This document shows positions 8,847 through 16,148 of a stretch of 60,209 nucleotides of DNA, piece after piece. Origin of the DNA: Rhodobiaceae bacterium (lineage in GTDB: Bacteria; Pseudomonadota; Alphaproteobacteria; Rhizobiales; Tepidamorphaceae); NCBI GenBank assembly GCA_020637985.1, contig JACKJK010000014.1, positions 1-60,209 of the forward strand, written 5' to 3'. The translations under genes were made by a program, and so were the position numbers. Position 1 is the stretch's first letter; each line of letters opens with the position of its first letter. The notes under the pieces are model-generated. The model saw nothing but the letters and a program-made list of their open reading frames with translations. It was not told the origin of the DNA and did not search any database.

Positions 8847-9836
8847 ATGAGCGGATTTCGCGCAATCCTCATTTCCAGGGAAGGCGAGAAGGGCCAGAAG
8901 GCCGAACTGACCACGCTGACCGACGCCGACCTGATGGACGGCGACGTCACCGTGCGTGTCACCCACTCGACGCTGAACTACAAGGACGGCCTCGTGCTCA
9001 CCGGCAAGGCGCCGATCGTGCGCCGCTGGCCGCTCATCCCCGGCATCGATTTCGCCGGCGAGGTCGAGGCCTCCGGCAACCCGGACTTCAAGACCGGCGA
9101 CCGCGTCATCCTCAATGGCTGGGGCGTTGGCGAGACGCACCACGGCGGCTTCGCCGGCAAGGCGCGCGTCAAGGGCGACTGGCTGATCCATTGCCCCGAT
9201 GCGCTGAGCAATGCCGAGGCCATGGCGATCGGCACCGCTGGATACACGGCAGCCCTGTGCGTGCTCGCCGTCACCGATCATGGCACCACCCCGCAGTCGG
9301 GCCCGGTGGTGGTCACCGGCGCTGCCGGCGGCGTCGGCTCCACCGCGATCGTCCTGCTGGCGAAGCTCGGTTTCCACGTCATCGCATCGACCGGGCGCGC
9401 CAGCGAGGCCGACTACCTCGGCGCACTCGGCGCCGACGAGATCATCGACCGCTCCGAACTGTCCGAACCCGGCCGCCCGCTCGGCAAGGAGCGTTGGGCG
9501 GCGGGCGTCGATTCCGTCGGCAGCCACACCCTCGCCAACCTGCTGGCGCAGACGAAGTACGGCGGCTGCGTGGCTGCCTGCGGGCTTGCCCAAGGCATGG
9601 ACCTGCCGGCGAGCGTCGCCCCCTTCATCCTGCGCGGCGTTTCGCTGCTTGGCATCGATTCGGTGATGGCACCCAAGGCGAAACGTATCCGCGCCTACGA
9701 CCTGCTGACGGCGAACCTCGACAAGGCGGCCATCGCGACGATGACGACCACGATCCCGCTCGACGACGTCATCGCCGCCGGCGCCGACATCATCGCCGGC
9801 AAGGTGCGCGGACGCATCGTCGTCGAGGTGTCCTGA
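8847..9836 (+). CDS. acuI: Acrylyl-CoA reductase (NADPH)-type MDR oxidoreductase (AcuI/YhdH)
   Basis: A 329-residue medium-chain dehydrogenase lacking structural zinc. The N-terminal region 'LNYKDGLVLTGKAPIVRRWPLIPGIDFAGEV' and the dinucleotide loop 'VTGAAGGVGSTA' are typical of the AcuI/YhdH subfamily, which reduces acryloyl-CoA to propionyl-CoA with NADPH. That reaction serves DMSP, acrylate or 3-hydroxypropionate metabolism and detoxifies acryloyl-CoA. ATG 8847 is preferred over upstream in-frame starts because GGGGAGA precedes it. The gene stands alone between two minus-strand genes. The subfamily match is by recognition; activity on acryloyl-CoA is inferred. Confidence 0.88.
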   Translation: MSGFRAILISREGEKGQKAELTTLTDADLMDGDVTVRVTHSTLNYKDGLVLTGKAPIVRRWPLIPGIDFAGEVEASGNPDFKTGDRVILNGWGVGETHHGGFAGKARVKGDWLIHCPDALSNAEAMAIGTAGYTAALCVLAVTDHGTTPQSGPVVVTGAAGGVGSTAIVLLAKLGFHVIASTGRASEADYLGALGADEIIDRSELSEPGRPLGKERWAAGVDSVGSHTLANLLAQTKYGGCVAACGLAQGMDLPASVAPFILRGVSLLGIDSVMAPKAKRIRAYDLLTANLDKAAIATMTTTIPLDDVIAAGADIIAGKVRGRIVVEVS

Positions 9837-9846
9837 CCGCTTTCGC

Positions 9847-10335
9847 CTAGTTCGCGGCCGGGAAGATCATGCAGGTTGTGACGCCGTGCGCGAGCAGGCG
9901 GCCATTGGCGTCGGTCAGCCTGCCTTCCGCCGTTGCCGTTTGCCTTCCGCGATGCACGACGTGGCCCTCGCTGCGCACCTCGCCAGTTGCCTCCGACATG
10001 CCGCGCACGAAATTTACCTTGATCTCCAGCGTCGTGTAGCTCTCTCCGGCCTTCAGCGTCGAATGCACCGCGCAGCCCAGCGCCGAATCGAGCAGGGTCA
10101 ACGCGAAGCCGCCGTGCACCTGGCTGCTCGGGTTGTAATGGTGGAATCCGGGGGTGCCGGTGAAGACGACGCGGCCGGGATCGGCCTCGGCGAGATGCAT
10201 GCCCATCGTCTGCGCGATCGGCGGCGAGGGCAGCTCACCGTCGACGATCTGGCGCAGGAAGGTCAGTCCGTCTTCTGCCACCAGAACCTCGCGCGCCACC
10301 ACGCCATATTCGACGGCCTCGCCATCCTCCGCCAT
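9847..10335 (-). CDS. PaaI-type hotdog thioesterase
   Basis: A 162-residue single hotdog-fold protein. The signature is 'HYNPSSQVHGGFALTLLDSALGCAVHSTL' at roughly residues 75-105, with the HGG turn and the catalytic acidic residue in the long helix. 'TTLEIKVNFVRGM' and 'RQTATAEGRLTDANGRLLAHG' are the usual later strands. Family members hydrolyse acyl- or aryl-CoA thioesters. ATG 10335 has GGGGAGGG 5 bases upstream. It is transcribed divergently from a MarR regulator, and a perfect palindrome lies 27 bases before its start, so MarR control is likely. Substrate unknown. Confidence 0.88.
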   Translation of the reverse strand: MAEDGEAVEYGVVAREVLVAEDGLTFLRQIVDGELPSPPIAQTMGMHLAEADPGRVVFTGTPGFHHYNPSSQVHGGFALTLLDSALGCAVHSTLKAGESYTTLEIKVNFVRGMSEATGEVRSEGHVVHRGRQTATAEGRLTDANGRLLAHGVTTCMIFPAAN

Positions 10336-10362
10336 CGTTCCCTCCCCGGAATTCAGATATGA

Positions 10363-10378
10363 ATTTGCATATGCAAAT
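10363..10378. promoter_or_regulatory. Perfect 16-bp palindrome, probable MarR operator O1
   Basis: ATTTGCATATGCAAAT is a perfect inverted repeat 28-43 bases upstream of the thioesterase start codon. MarR-family dimers bind palindromes of this size. A near copy lies 52 bases away, before the marR start. Confidence 0.75.
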
Positions 10379-10414
10379 CTGTTTTTCGGCAGAATGCAAC
10401 TGTCTGGCAATCAA

Positions 10415-10430
10415 ATTTGCATATACAATG
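10415..10430. promoter_or_regulatory. Second operator-like copy, overlapping the marR promoter
   Basis: ATTTGCATATACAATG matches 13 of 16 bases of the palindrome at 10363-10378. Its TACAAT (10424-10429) resembles a -10 box and ends 6 bases before the MarR ATG. Binding here should block the regulator's own promoter. Confidence 0.65.
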
Positions 10431-10435
10431 TATTC

Positions 10436-10870
10436 ATGACCGCCGACACTCTGCGCGACCTCTACTGCACCTGCTGCCACGTCCGCCGTGCGACGCGGAG
10501 GCTGACGCGCATGTACGAACAGGCGCTGGAGCCGAGCGGCCTGACCGCCATGCAGTTCGCCATCCTCGCCGCCGTCGCGCGCAATCCCGGCGCCAGCCGC
10601 GGCGCGGTCGCCGAGTTGCTCGACATGGACATCTCGACCCTGTCGCGCGGCCTCAAGCCGCTGTTGGGCGACGGATCGCTGGCGCTGGCATCGGGCGAAG
10701 GCAGTGGGCGCGGCGCGGTGCTGGACCTGACGCCGCAGGGCAGGGCGCGCTTCGAACTGGCGGTACCGCTATGGCAGCACGCCCAGCGCGCCGTGCACGA
10801 AAGCCTCGGCGCAGCCCAGACGCGGCAACTGCACGACCTGCTCGCCATCCTGCCCGGCGAACCCGCCTGA
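10436..10870 (+). CDS. MarR family transcriptional regulator
   Basis: A 144-residue winged-helix regulator. Residues 30-95 hold the MarR DNA-binding domain ('LTAMQFAILAAVARNPGASRGAVAELLDMDISTLSRGLKPL', then the wing). A Cys pair in 'LYCTCCHVRRATR' at residues 8-20 resembles the N-terminal dimerisation helix of phenolic- or thiol-responsive MarR proteins; redox sensing is possible but unproven. There is no Shine-Dalgarno before ATG 10436, and a TACAAT box lies 6 bases upstream, which suggests a leaderless mRNA. It is divergent from the thioesterase and probably represses both promoters through the two operators. Confidence 0.9.
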   Translation: MTADTLRDLYCTCCHVRRATRRLTRMYEQALEPSGLTAMQFAILAAVARNPGASRGAVAELLDMDISTLSRGLKPLLGDGSLALASGEGSGRGAVLDLTPQGRARFELAVPLWQHAQRAVHESLGAAQTRQLHDLLAILPGEPA

Positions 10871-10896
10871 GCGCTGCGCGGCGGGAGAATCGGTCT

Positions 10897-11421
10897 CTAG
10901 TCCAGCGTCAGGAAGAACGGATCGCCCTCGGCTGCAAAGGCGCCGCGTCCGATCGCGCGCACCGCGTCGACCATCGTCCCGCCGCGCGACAGCATGTCGT
11001 CGGCAAGCGCGACAAGGCGGGCATTCGGCGTCGCGCTGGGCGATAGCGCGCGCACGGTGCGCGCCAGTTCCGCGACGTCTCGCTGCGGGTTCAGTGCGCT
11101 CACCGCGATGAACGCGGCCGCGGTGGACCGGCTGATGCCCGCCCAGCAGTGCACCACCATCGGCGCTTCGCGGTCCCAGCCCCGCACGAAATCGAGCAGC
11201 GCCGCGACATGTTCCTCGCCCGGCGCGGTCATGCCGTCCATCGGCTCGGTGATATCGTTGAAGCCGAGGAACAGGTGATTGCCGGCGGCGATGTGGCCGG
11301 GCCGCTCGACCGGTGTGGCCGCGTTGATGAGCGTCGCGATGTGCGAGGCGCCGCTCTCCGCGACGGTGTCGTGCAGCCGCGCCAGAGAACACACGTGGAT
11401 ACGACCCGCTGGCCGGTTCAT
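10897..11421 (-). CDS. Tyrosine phosphatase family protein
   Basis: A 174-residue protein with the Cys-x5-Arg signature HCWAGISRS, catalytic Cys92 and Arg98, followed by the helix 'TAAAFIAVSALNP'. A possible general-acid loop ('LGFNDITEPMDGMTAPGEEHV') lies at residues 52-72. This is the compact alphaproteobacterial type of cysteine phosphatase annotated as protein tyrosine phosphatase; its substrate could equally be a nucleotide or phospholipid. Its start overlaps the end of the HD-domain gene by four bases (ATGA), so the two are translationally coupled. Confidence 0.85.
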   Translation of the reverse strand: MNRPAGRIHVCSLARLHDTVAESGASHIATLINAATPVERPGHIAAGNHLFLGFNDITEPMDGMTAPGEEHVAALLDFVRGWDREAPMVVHCWAGISRSTAAAFIAVSALNPQRDVAELARTVRALSPSATPNARLVALADDMLSRGGTMVDAVRAIGRGAFAAEGDPFFLTLD

Positions 11422-12098
11422 CGCACGCCCCCGCCGGCGCTTCGCTGCTGCGTGGCGAGATCTGCGCCGAGCAGCCCGGCGCGCTCGCCGAACCGTCTCT
11501 GGGCGTCTGCGGCCGGCATGGGCGCCAGAGCGTACAGGCTGTCCAGCCGCGCGCCGCCGATCTTTCCGGGCCGCCCGAAGAAACGCTCCGCGTCCTCGCG
11601 CGAGAAGCCGGCAAGCTGGGTGGCCTCGAGAAAGGCGGCGATCGTGTCCGCCTTCTTGATCGTTTGCGTCCACGCCGGCGGCAGCGCGCCGGGCAGGCCG
11701 AGGCGGATGTGGATTGCTTGCAGGATGCGCGCCTCGACGCTCTTGTAGCTGTCGCCGATGACCGCCTTGAACGGGCTGATCATGTCGCCGATGACGTATT
11801 CCGGGGCGTCGTGGAAGAGGGCGGCCAGCAGCAGTTCGCGCGGCGCGCGCGGCTCGATGCGCCCCACGATGTCTTCGACCAGCAGCGAGTGCTGCGCGAC
11901 GGAAAACGCATGCTCGCCGACGGTCTGGCCGTTCCAGCGCGCCACGCGCGCAAGCCCGTGCGCGATGTCTGCAACCTCGACGTCGAGCGGCGAGGGGTCG
12001 AGCAGGTCGAGCCGGCGCCCCGACAGCATCCGCTGCCAGGCGCGTGGCGCCTCGTTGCGCGATGTGGCCAGTGCCGCCTTTGCCGGGCTGCGCGCCAT
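11418..12098 (-). CDS. HD-domain phosphohydrolase (YfbR-like 5'-nucleotidase)
   Basis: A 226-residue HD-superfamily protein. Likely metal ligands are His63 in 'VGEHAFSVAQHS', the His96-Asp97 pair in 'ALFHDAPEYVIGDMISPFK', and Asp151 in 'KKADTIAAFLEA'. This arrangement resembles E. coli YfbR, a deoxynucleoside 5'-monophosphatase. The N-terminal 'WQRMLSGRRLDLLDPSPLDVEVADIAHGLARVARWNGQT' stretch is typical of the Rhizobiales homologues. It lies 3 bases after the ygfZ stop and overlaps the phosphatase gene, forming a three-gene unit. Specific activity is inferred from family only. Confidence 0.85.
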   Translation of the reverse strand: MARSPAKAALATSRNEAPRAWQRMLSGRRLDLLDPSPLDVEVADIAHGLARVARWNGQTVGEHAFSVAQHSLLVEDIVGRIEPRAPRELLLAALFHDAPEYVIGDMISPFKAVIGDSYKSVEARILQAIHIRLGLPGALPPAWTQTIKKADTIAAFLEATQLAGFSREDAERFFGRPGKIGGARLDSLYALAPMPAADAQRRFGERAGLLGADLATQQRSAGGGVR

Positions 12099-12101
12099 GC
12101 C

Positions 12102-12944
12102 TCAGTCCCCCGCCTGCGCCACGGTGTAGTTCGCCCAGCCCGGTTGCCGCGCAGTGAGCTGGGACGCGCCGCATGTGACGGCGAGGCCGTCCTTGACTGC
12201 GTCCTCGAGCCGGTCGAGACGCAGGAGCGCGATCCCCTCGCCGCCCAGCGACGAGCCCATCGTGCCGATCGTCTTTTCGTCAGCCTCGATGGCAGCACCG
12301 CGCGCCGGAGGCGGCCCGTCGATGGCGACGGGCACGAAGCGGCTGCGCGCCGTGCCGCGGTGCTGCATGCGCGACACCACCTCCTGGCCGATGTAGCAGC
12401 CCTTGGTGAAACTCACTCCGCCGAGCTGGTCGAAATTCGCCTCATGCGGGAACACCGCGCCGCTCTCGTAGTCGCGGCCCAGTTCCGCGATGCCGCTGGC
12501 GATGCGGCGGATGTGGTAGGGCGTCGGATCGCCGTTCTCGCTCGCCGCCTCCTGGCAAGCGACGATGCCGCGCCGCCCAAGCGCCGCCAGCCGCGGGTCG
12601 GCGGGCAATGCGGCATCCGCCTCTTCACCGGCCACGACGCACATGTCCTCTACAGCCTCGAGCGTCACCGCCGCGCGCAGGCGGTAGAATGTCAGCCGCT
12701 TGAGCAGTTCGCCGGCCAGCGCCTTGTCCGTGTCGAACAGGAAGGCGCCGGGTTCGCGCGCGTGGATGATCGCCTCGAAGAGGATCTTTCCCTGTGGGGT
12801 CAGCAGGGCACCATGCCGCGGCGTGTCCGCCAGAACAGTGCTCATGTCGCAGGTGAGCAGCCCCTGCAGAAAATCGCGTGCATCCGCGCCCGCGACGCGC
12901 AGCACTGCGCGGTCCTCGAGCCGTATGCATCCCGTGCCGCTCAT
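12102..12944 (-). CDS. ygfZ: Folate-binding iron-sulfur cluster repair protein YgfZ
   Basis: A 280-residue GcvT-fold protein with the family signature KGCYIGQE at residues 181-188, including the essential Cys183. YgfZ/IBA57 proteins use tetrahydrofolate to help assemble or repair certain Fe-S clusters. The N-terminal 'RVAGADARDFLQGLLTCD' is the conserved GcvT-like entry. ATG 12944 is preferred because AGGGAAG lies about 9 bases upstream; the in-frame ATG at 12968 has no ribosome site. It is the first gene of a minus-strand cluster and is divergent from the pyrC-family gene. Confidence 0.92.
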   Translation of the reverse strand: MSGTGCIRLEDRAVLRVAGADARDFLQGLLTCDMSTVLADTPRHGALLTPQGKILFEAIIHAREPGAFLFDTDKALAGELLKRLTFYRLRAAVTLEAVEDMCVVAGEEADAALPADPRLAALGRRGIVACQEAASENGDPTPYHIRRIASGIAELGRDYESGAVFPHEANFDQLGGVSFTKGCYIGQEVVSRMQHRGTARSRFVPVAIDGPPPARGAAIEADEKTIGTMGSSLGGEGIALLRLDRLEDAVKDGLAVTCGASQLTARQPGWANYTVAQAGD

Positions 12945-13112
12945 CGCGAAAGCTTCCCTACGTGTCATGTGAATTGACGGTTATGTGCAGAGTTTGCGTG
13001 CGGCCAGATGTGTACTCGCTTCCCGCCCGCTGCTGCCATAGGTATGGTCCAAGCAAGCGCGCGGCAAGCGCGTGCGGCGTGAGCGTGCAAGACAGGCGGA
13101 AAGGCACACGGC

Positions 13113-14444
13113 ATGACGGCAACCTTCGATCTGGTTCTCAAGGGCGGAACGGTCGTCAACCAGGACGGCCGCGGACGCCGCGACGTCGCCATCCGCGATG
13201 GGCGCATCGTCGACATCGGCACCTTCGACCGCGCCCAGGCCGGAGAGGTCATCAACTGCAAGGGCCTGCATATCCTGCCCGGCGTGATCGACACCCAGGT
13301 GCATTTCCGCGAACCGGGCCTCGACCACAAGGAAGACCTCGAATCGGGATCACGTGCCGCCGTCATGGGTGGCGTCACCGCCGTCTTCGAGATGCCCAAC
13401 ACCAATCCGCAGACGGTCACCGCCGAGGCGCTCGCCGACAAGCTGGCGCGCGCCAGGGGCCGCATGCATTGCGACCACGCCTTCTTCATCGGCGGCACCC
13501 ACGACAACGCCGCCGACCTGCCCGAGCTGGAGCGCCTGCCCGGCTGCTGCGGCGTCAAGGTCTTCGTCGGCTCCTCAACCGGAGACCTGCTGGTCGAGGA
13601 CGACGCCGGCGTCGAGGCGATCCTGTCACGCATATCGCGCCGCGCCGCCTTCCACGCCGAGGACGAGCCGCGCCTGCGCGAACGCAAGGGCCTGCGCGTT
13701 GCCGGCGACCCGTCGAGCCACCCGGTCTGGCGCGACCCGACAGCGGCGCTGATGGCGACCGAACGCCTCGTCGCCATCGCCCGGCGCACCGGCAAGCGCA
13801 TCCATATCCTGCACATCTCCACCGGCCCGGAGATGGACGTGCTGATGGCCAACAAGGATGTCGCGACCGTCGAGGTCACCCCGCATCATCTGACCCTGGA
13901 GGCGCCGGGCTGCTACCAGCGGCTGGGCACCCGCGCGCAGATGAATCCGCCGGTGCGCGATGCCGCCCACAAGGAGCGCATCTGGCACGGCGTGCTCGAC
14001 GGCACCGTCGACGTGCTGGGCTCCGACCACGCCCCCCATACGCTCGACGAGAAATCCGGCACCTATCCCGACACGCCGTCAGGCATGACCGGCGTGCAGA
14101 CGCTGGTCCCGCTGATGCTCGACCACGTCAACGCCGGCCGGCTGACGATCGAGCGCTTCGTCGACCTGACCAGCCACGGTCCCGCGCGCATCTTCAACAT
14201 CGCGCGCAAGGGCCGCATCGCCGCCGGCTATGACGCCGACCTGACGATCGTCGACATGAAGCGCAGCGAGCAGATCACCAATTCCTGGATCGCCTCGAAG
14301 TCGCGCTGGACGCCCTACCATGGCGAGACGGTGACCGGCTGGCCCGTCGGCACCTTCGTGCGCGGCATGAAGGTCATGTGGCAGGGCGAACTGGCAACGC
14401 CGTCCTCCGGCGAGCCGGTGCGTTTCCTGGAGACGCTGGCCTGA
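13113..14444 (+). CDS. pyrC: Dihydroorotase-family amidohydrolase (PyrC class I-like)
   Basis: A 443-residue cytosolic amidohydrolase. It shows 'VHFREPGLDHKED' (residues 63-75), Lys149 in 'GVKVFVGSSTGD', His181 in 'AFHAEDE', His231 and His234 in 'IHILHIST' and Asp305 in 'GSDHAPH'. These match class I dihydroorotases, which cyclise carbamoyl-aspartate in pyrimidine synthesis. The first metal-binding His of the usual DxHxH motif is Gln62 (DTQVH). From memory, this Gln variant recurs in alphaproteobacterial relatives, so it may mark a distinct subfamily. Start ATG 13113 has 'GCGGAAAGGCACACGGC' upstream. A strong hairpin follows the gene. Confidence 0.8.
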   Translation: MTATFDLVLKGGTVVNQDGRGRRDVAIRDGRIVDIGTFDRAQAGEVINCKGLHILPGVIDTQVHFREPGLDHKEDLESGSRAAVMGGVTAVFEMPNTNPQTVTAEALADKLARARGRMHCDHAFFIGGTHDNAADLPELERLPGCCGVKVFVGSSTGDLLVEDDAGVEAILSRISRRAAFHAEDEPRLRERKGLRVAGDPSSHPVWRDPTAALMATERLVAIARRTGKRIHILHISTGPEMDVLMANKDVATVEVTPHHLTLEAPGCYQRLGTRAQMNPPVRDAAHKERIWHGVLDGTVDVLGSDHAPHTLDEKSGTYPDTPSGMTGVQTLVPLMLDHVNAGRLTIERFVDLTSHGPARIFNIARKGRIAAGYDADLTIVDMKRSEQITNSWIASKSRWTPYHGETVTGWPVGTFVRGMKVMWQGELATPSSGEPVRFLETLA

Positions 14445-14456
14445 AATCGTGACGAA

Positions 14457-14482
14457 GGCGGCGGCAGTTGCCTGCCGCCGCC
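14457..14482 (+). terminator. Hairpin after the pyrC-family gene
   Basis: GGCGGCGGCAG and CTGCCGCCGCC form a perfect 11-bp stem with a TTGC loop, starting 13 bases after the stop codon. A short CGCCTTTG follows. It probably ends transcripts from the plus strand and may also block read-through from the convergent small gene. Confidence 0.7.
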
Positions 14483-14523
14483 CGCCTTTGATACCGGCGA
14501 TTCGGTGTAATTGCCCGGTGCGC

Positions 14524-14814
14524 CTATCGGAACAGGCCTGCCAGGAAATCGTAGATCGCCTGGAACGGCTGCGGCCAGCTGCCGGCGCCGTTTCGCTCAT
14601 CGTTGCTGATGGCCGGCGCGGGATTGTCGTCCTGCTTGCGCCCGCCCGGTTCGGCTGGTTCGGCCTTGTGGCCATTCAGTTGGCCATTGTGATCCCGACC
14701 GTTTGTGTCCTGCGCCAGGGCGGTTTCGGCTGGCAGCAGCGACGCCGACGTGGTGATGGCCAATCCTGCCGCGAACGCCAGGGCGCCTGTGAGATATTCA
14801 CGCCTGTTCAACAT
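14524..14814 (-). CDS. Small exported protein of unknown function (Tat-like signal)
   Basis: A 96-residue protein that I do not recognise. The N-terminus 'NRREYLTG' followed by an Ala-rich hydrophobic stretch and 'ALAQ' looks like a Tat or Sec signal cut near residue 35. The mature part is a hydrophilic, Asn/Gly/Pro-rich linker (35-75) ending in a short amphipathic segment 'QPFQAIYDFLAGLFR'. The Shine-Dalgarno AAAGGAG lies 7 bases before ATG 14814, so it is very likely expressed. It lies 52 bases downstream of another small exported protein with a similar C-terminal 'LLDLFRLWF' segment; the two are probably co-transcribed. Confidence 0.7.
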   Translation of the reverse strand: MLNRREYLTGALAFAAGLAITTSASLLPAETALAQDTNGRDHNGQLNGHKAEPAEPGGRKQDDNPAPAISNDERNGAGSWPQPFQAIYDFLAGLFR

Positions 14815-14866
14815 CGCAGACTCCTTTGCGCGAATTTGTTATCGCTTGCGTTCCGGCGCGCATGCC

Positions 14867-15157
14867 CTACCGCTGCGGCCGTCCCTGTGCTTCGAACCAG
14901 AGCCGGAAGAGATCGAGCAGGTTCGGCGGCGTCGGTTCGTCATCCGCGTTGTCCCGCTCCTCGTACCCGTTGGCGCCGTAGTGGACGTCGTAGTAGATGC
15001 GCGAGACATCGAACACCGGATCGCGCGGACCTTCGCCCAGACCCCCCAAGCCATTGCCAACGCAGCAAGCAGATGCCGATCCGGCAAGCGCGAATGAAAT
15101 CAGCGCCGCGCCGAAAGTGGAGAAAGCAAAACGCGTTATTGGATTCTTCTTTTTCAT
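14867..15157 (-). CDS. Small exported protein of unknown function (Sec signal, double Cys)
   Basis: A 96-residue protein, not recognised. Residues 1-30 form a classic signal (MKKK, hydrophobic core, 'GSASA') with Cys31-Cys32 right after the likely cut site. If Cys31 is lipidated it would be a lipoprotein, but the lipobox (ASAC) is poor. The mature part has a Gly-rich 'GNGLGGLGEG' turn, 'VFDVSRIYYDVHYGANGYEERD', an acidic Pro linker and a C-terminal amphipathic 'NLLDLFRLWFEAQ'. GGAAGGG lies 7 bases before ATG 15157. The upstream region is very AT-rich compared with the genome, unlike any other promoter in the window. Confidence 0.72.
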   Translation of the reverse strand: MKKKNPITRFAFSTFGAALISFALAGSASACCVGNGLGGLGEGPRDPVFDVSRIYYDVHYGANGYEERDNADDEPTPPNLLDLFRLWFEAQGRPQR

Positions 15158-15509
15158 GGTTATACCCTTCCGTTACGGTATTAAATTCGCATATGAAATC
15201 GTAAAACGATCTCATCTCCTAAACATTGGGATTGATATGAACGTACGCAAGGGGTTAACAAATAAATTTGTGATAAAAATAACACAGTATATACGTATTT
15301 TCTAGGTATAAATACTATAGAATAACGCACTCGGGCGAGGCCGGCTGGGCGGTCAAATGGAGGCGTTTTGGAGTAGGATGAGGAGTGAAGTGTAGCCGAA
15401 CGGATCCCGGCTTTCCGGTCTGTTCCGCTCCAACTGTCTGGAATAGATCACGTTTTTGATCGCCGACCGATGTGGCCAATGATCATCGCGATCTGGCCAT
15501 GATCGGCGA
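15158..15509. other. Gene-free AT-rich leader and inverted repeat region
   Basis: About 350 bases without a credible gene. Bases 15170-15320 are roughly one-third GC, against about two-thirds around them. This part holds several A/T tracts and a promoter-like pair for the minus-strand small gene. From about 15330 the composition returns to normal. The end (15458-15511) is an imperfect inverted repeat that overlaps the stop codon of the next minus-strand gene. Confidence 0.7.
15232..15261 (-). promoter_or_regulatory. Possible promoter for the small exported protein pair
   Basis: Read on the minus strand, TTGTTA (15261-15256) and TATCAA (15237-15232) are separated by 18 bases, resembling -35 and -10 boxes. 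They lie about 75 bases upstream of ATG 15157. In such AT-rich DNA chance matches are common. Confidence 0.35.
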
Positions 15510-15511
15510 TC
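15458..15511 (-). repeat. Imperfect inverted repeat at the 3' end of the 15510-16148 gene
   Basis: GATCGCCGA (15458-15466) pairs with TCGGCGATC (15503-15511), and inner TGGCCA blocks extend the pairing with small bulges. It overlaps the stop codon of the minus-strand gene. No T-run follows in that direction, so intrinsic termination is doubtful; mRNA 3' protection is possible. Confidence 0.45.
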
Positions 15512-16148
15512 AGTCGCCGGCGAGCAGGAAGTACCAGGTTCCGTCCGGACCGATGCCGAGCCGGAAGAAGGTGTACTGGCCCGCATGCGCCGCCATGTCG
15601 TCGCGGTCTGCCGGCGTGATGATGCGGAACAGGTCGACCTCCTGTTGCGGCGTCAGCCTGTCGAACGGCAGCGCCGCGAAATACGGCCACACGTAGACTT
15701 CACGCGACGTGCCCGGTTCCACATGCGCGTAACCCGCATCCAGCAGTTCCAGGATGATGGCGAGGATCTCGCGGCCCGCCTCGTCGCCCGACAGGTTGCG
15801 CAGGTAGCTGACGAGGTCGGTGTCGGCCTCCTGACCCATCGCCGGCGGCAGTTCGTTCTGCTCTATGGGGACGCGCATGCGCTCGATGTCGCCCGACTGC
15901 GCCGCCTCGACGATCGCCGCGCGCATCCGCTGAACAGCCTCAGGCAACGCGGAAACGTCCTTGGAGACCTTCGGCAGCGCGGCGGCGTCCTGCAGGGTGG
16001 GTGTGGTGTCGGGCTGCGCCCCGGAATTGCCCTGCGGCTGGATGGTGATGGTGCGCACCGTGTTGGCGGGCGAGGAACTGGCCGCGGCCACAGCCGGCCC
16101 TGCCAGAGCGGCAAGAACGAGTGCGGCTGCGGTCAGCTCAGTTCGCAT
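15510..16148 (-). CDS. Conserved hypothetical exported protein
   Basis: A 212-residue protein with a signal peptide ('LTAAALVLAALAGPAVAAAS', residues 4-23). The mature N-terminus is Ser/Pro/Gln-rich linker. The folded C-terminal half contains 'YLRNLSGDEAGREILAIILELLDAGYAHVEPG', 'VYVWPYFAALPFDRLTPQQEVDLFRIITPAD' and 'FFRLGIGPDGTWYFLLAGD'. I recognise this as a type often annotated as hypothetical in rhizobia, with no known function. ATG 16148 lies inside the end of the upstream TIGR02301 gene (11-base overlap), so the pair is probably translationally coupled and may act together in the envelope. Confidence 0.75.
   Translation of the reverse strand: MRTELTAAALVLAALAGPAVAAASSSPANTVRTITIQPQGNSGAQPDTTPTLQDAAALPKVSKDVSALPEAVQRMRAAIVEAAQSGDIERMRVPIEQNELPPAMGQEADTDLVSYLRNLSGDEAGREILAIILELLDAGYAHVEPGTSREVYVWPYFAALPFDRLTPQQEVDLFRIITPADRDDMAAHAGQYTFFRLGIGPDGTWYFLLAGD

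Noticed and set aside
15157..15305. A short plus-strand open frame in the AT-rich leader
   Set aside because: It has no ribosome site at a plausible start and opposes the promoter of the small exported gene; the composition alone explains it.
15458..15511. The inverted repeat as an intrinsic terminator
   Set aside because: The minus-strand transcript has an A-run rather than a U-run after the stem, so only a generic repeat is reported.
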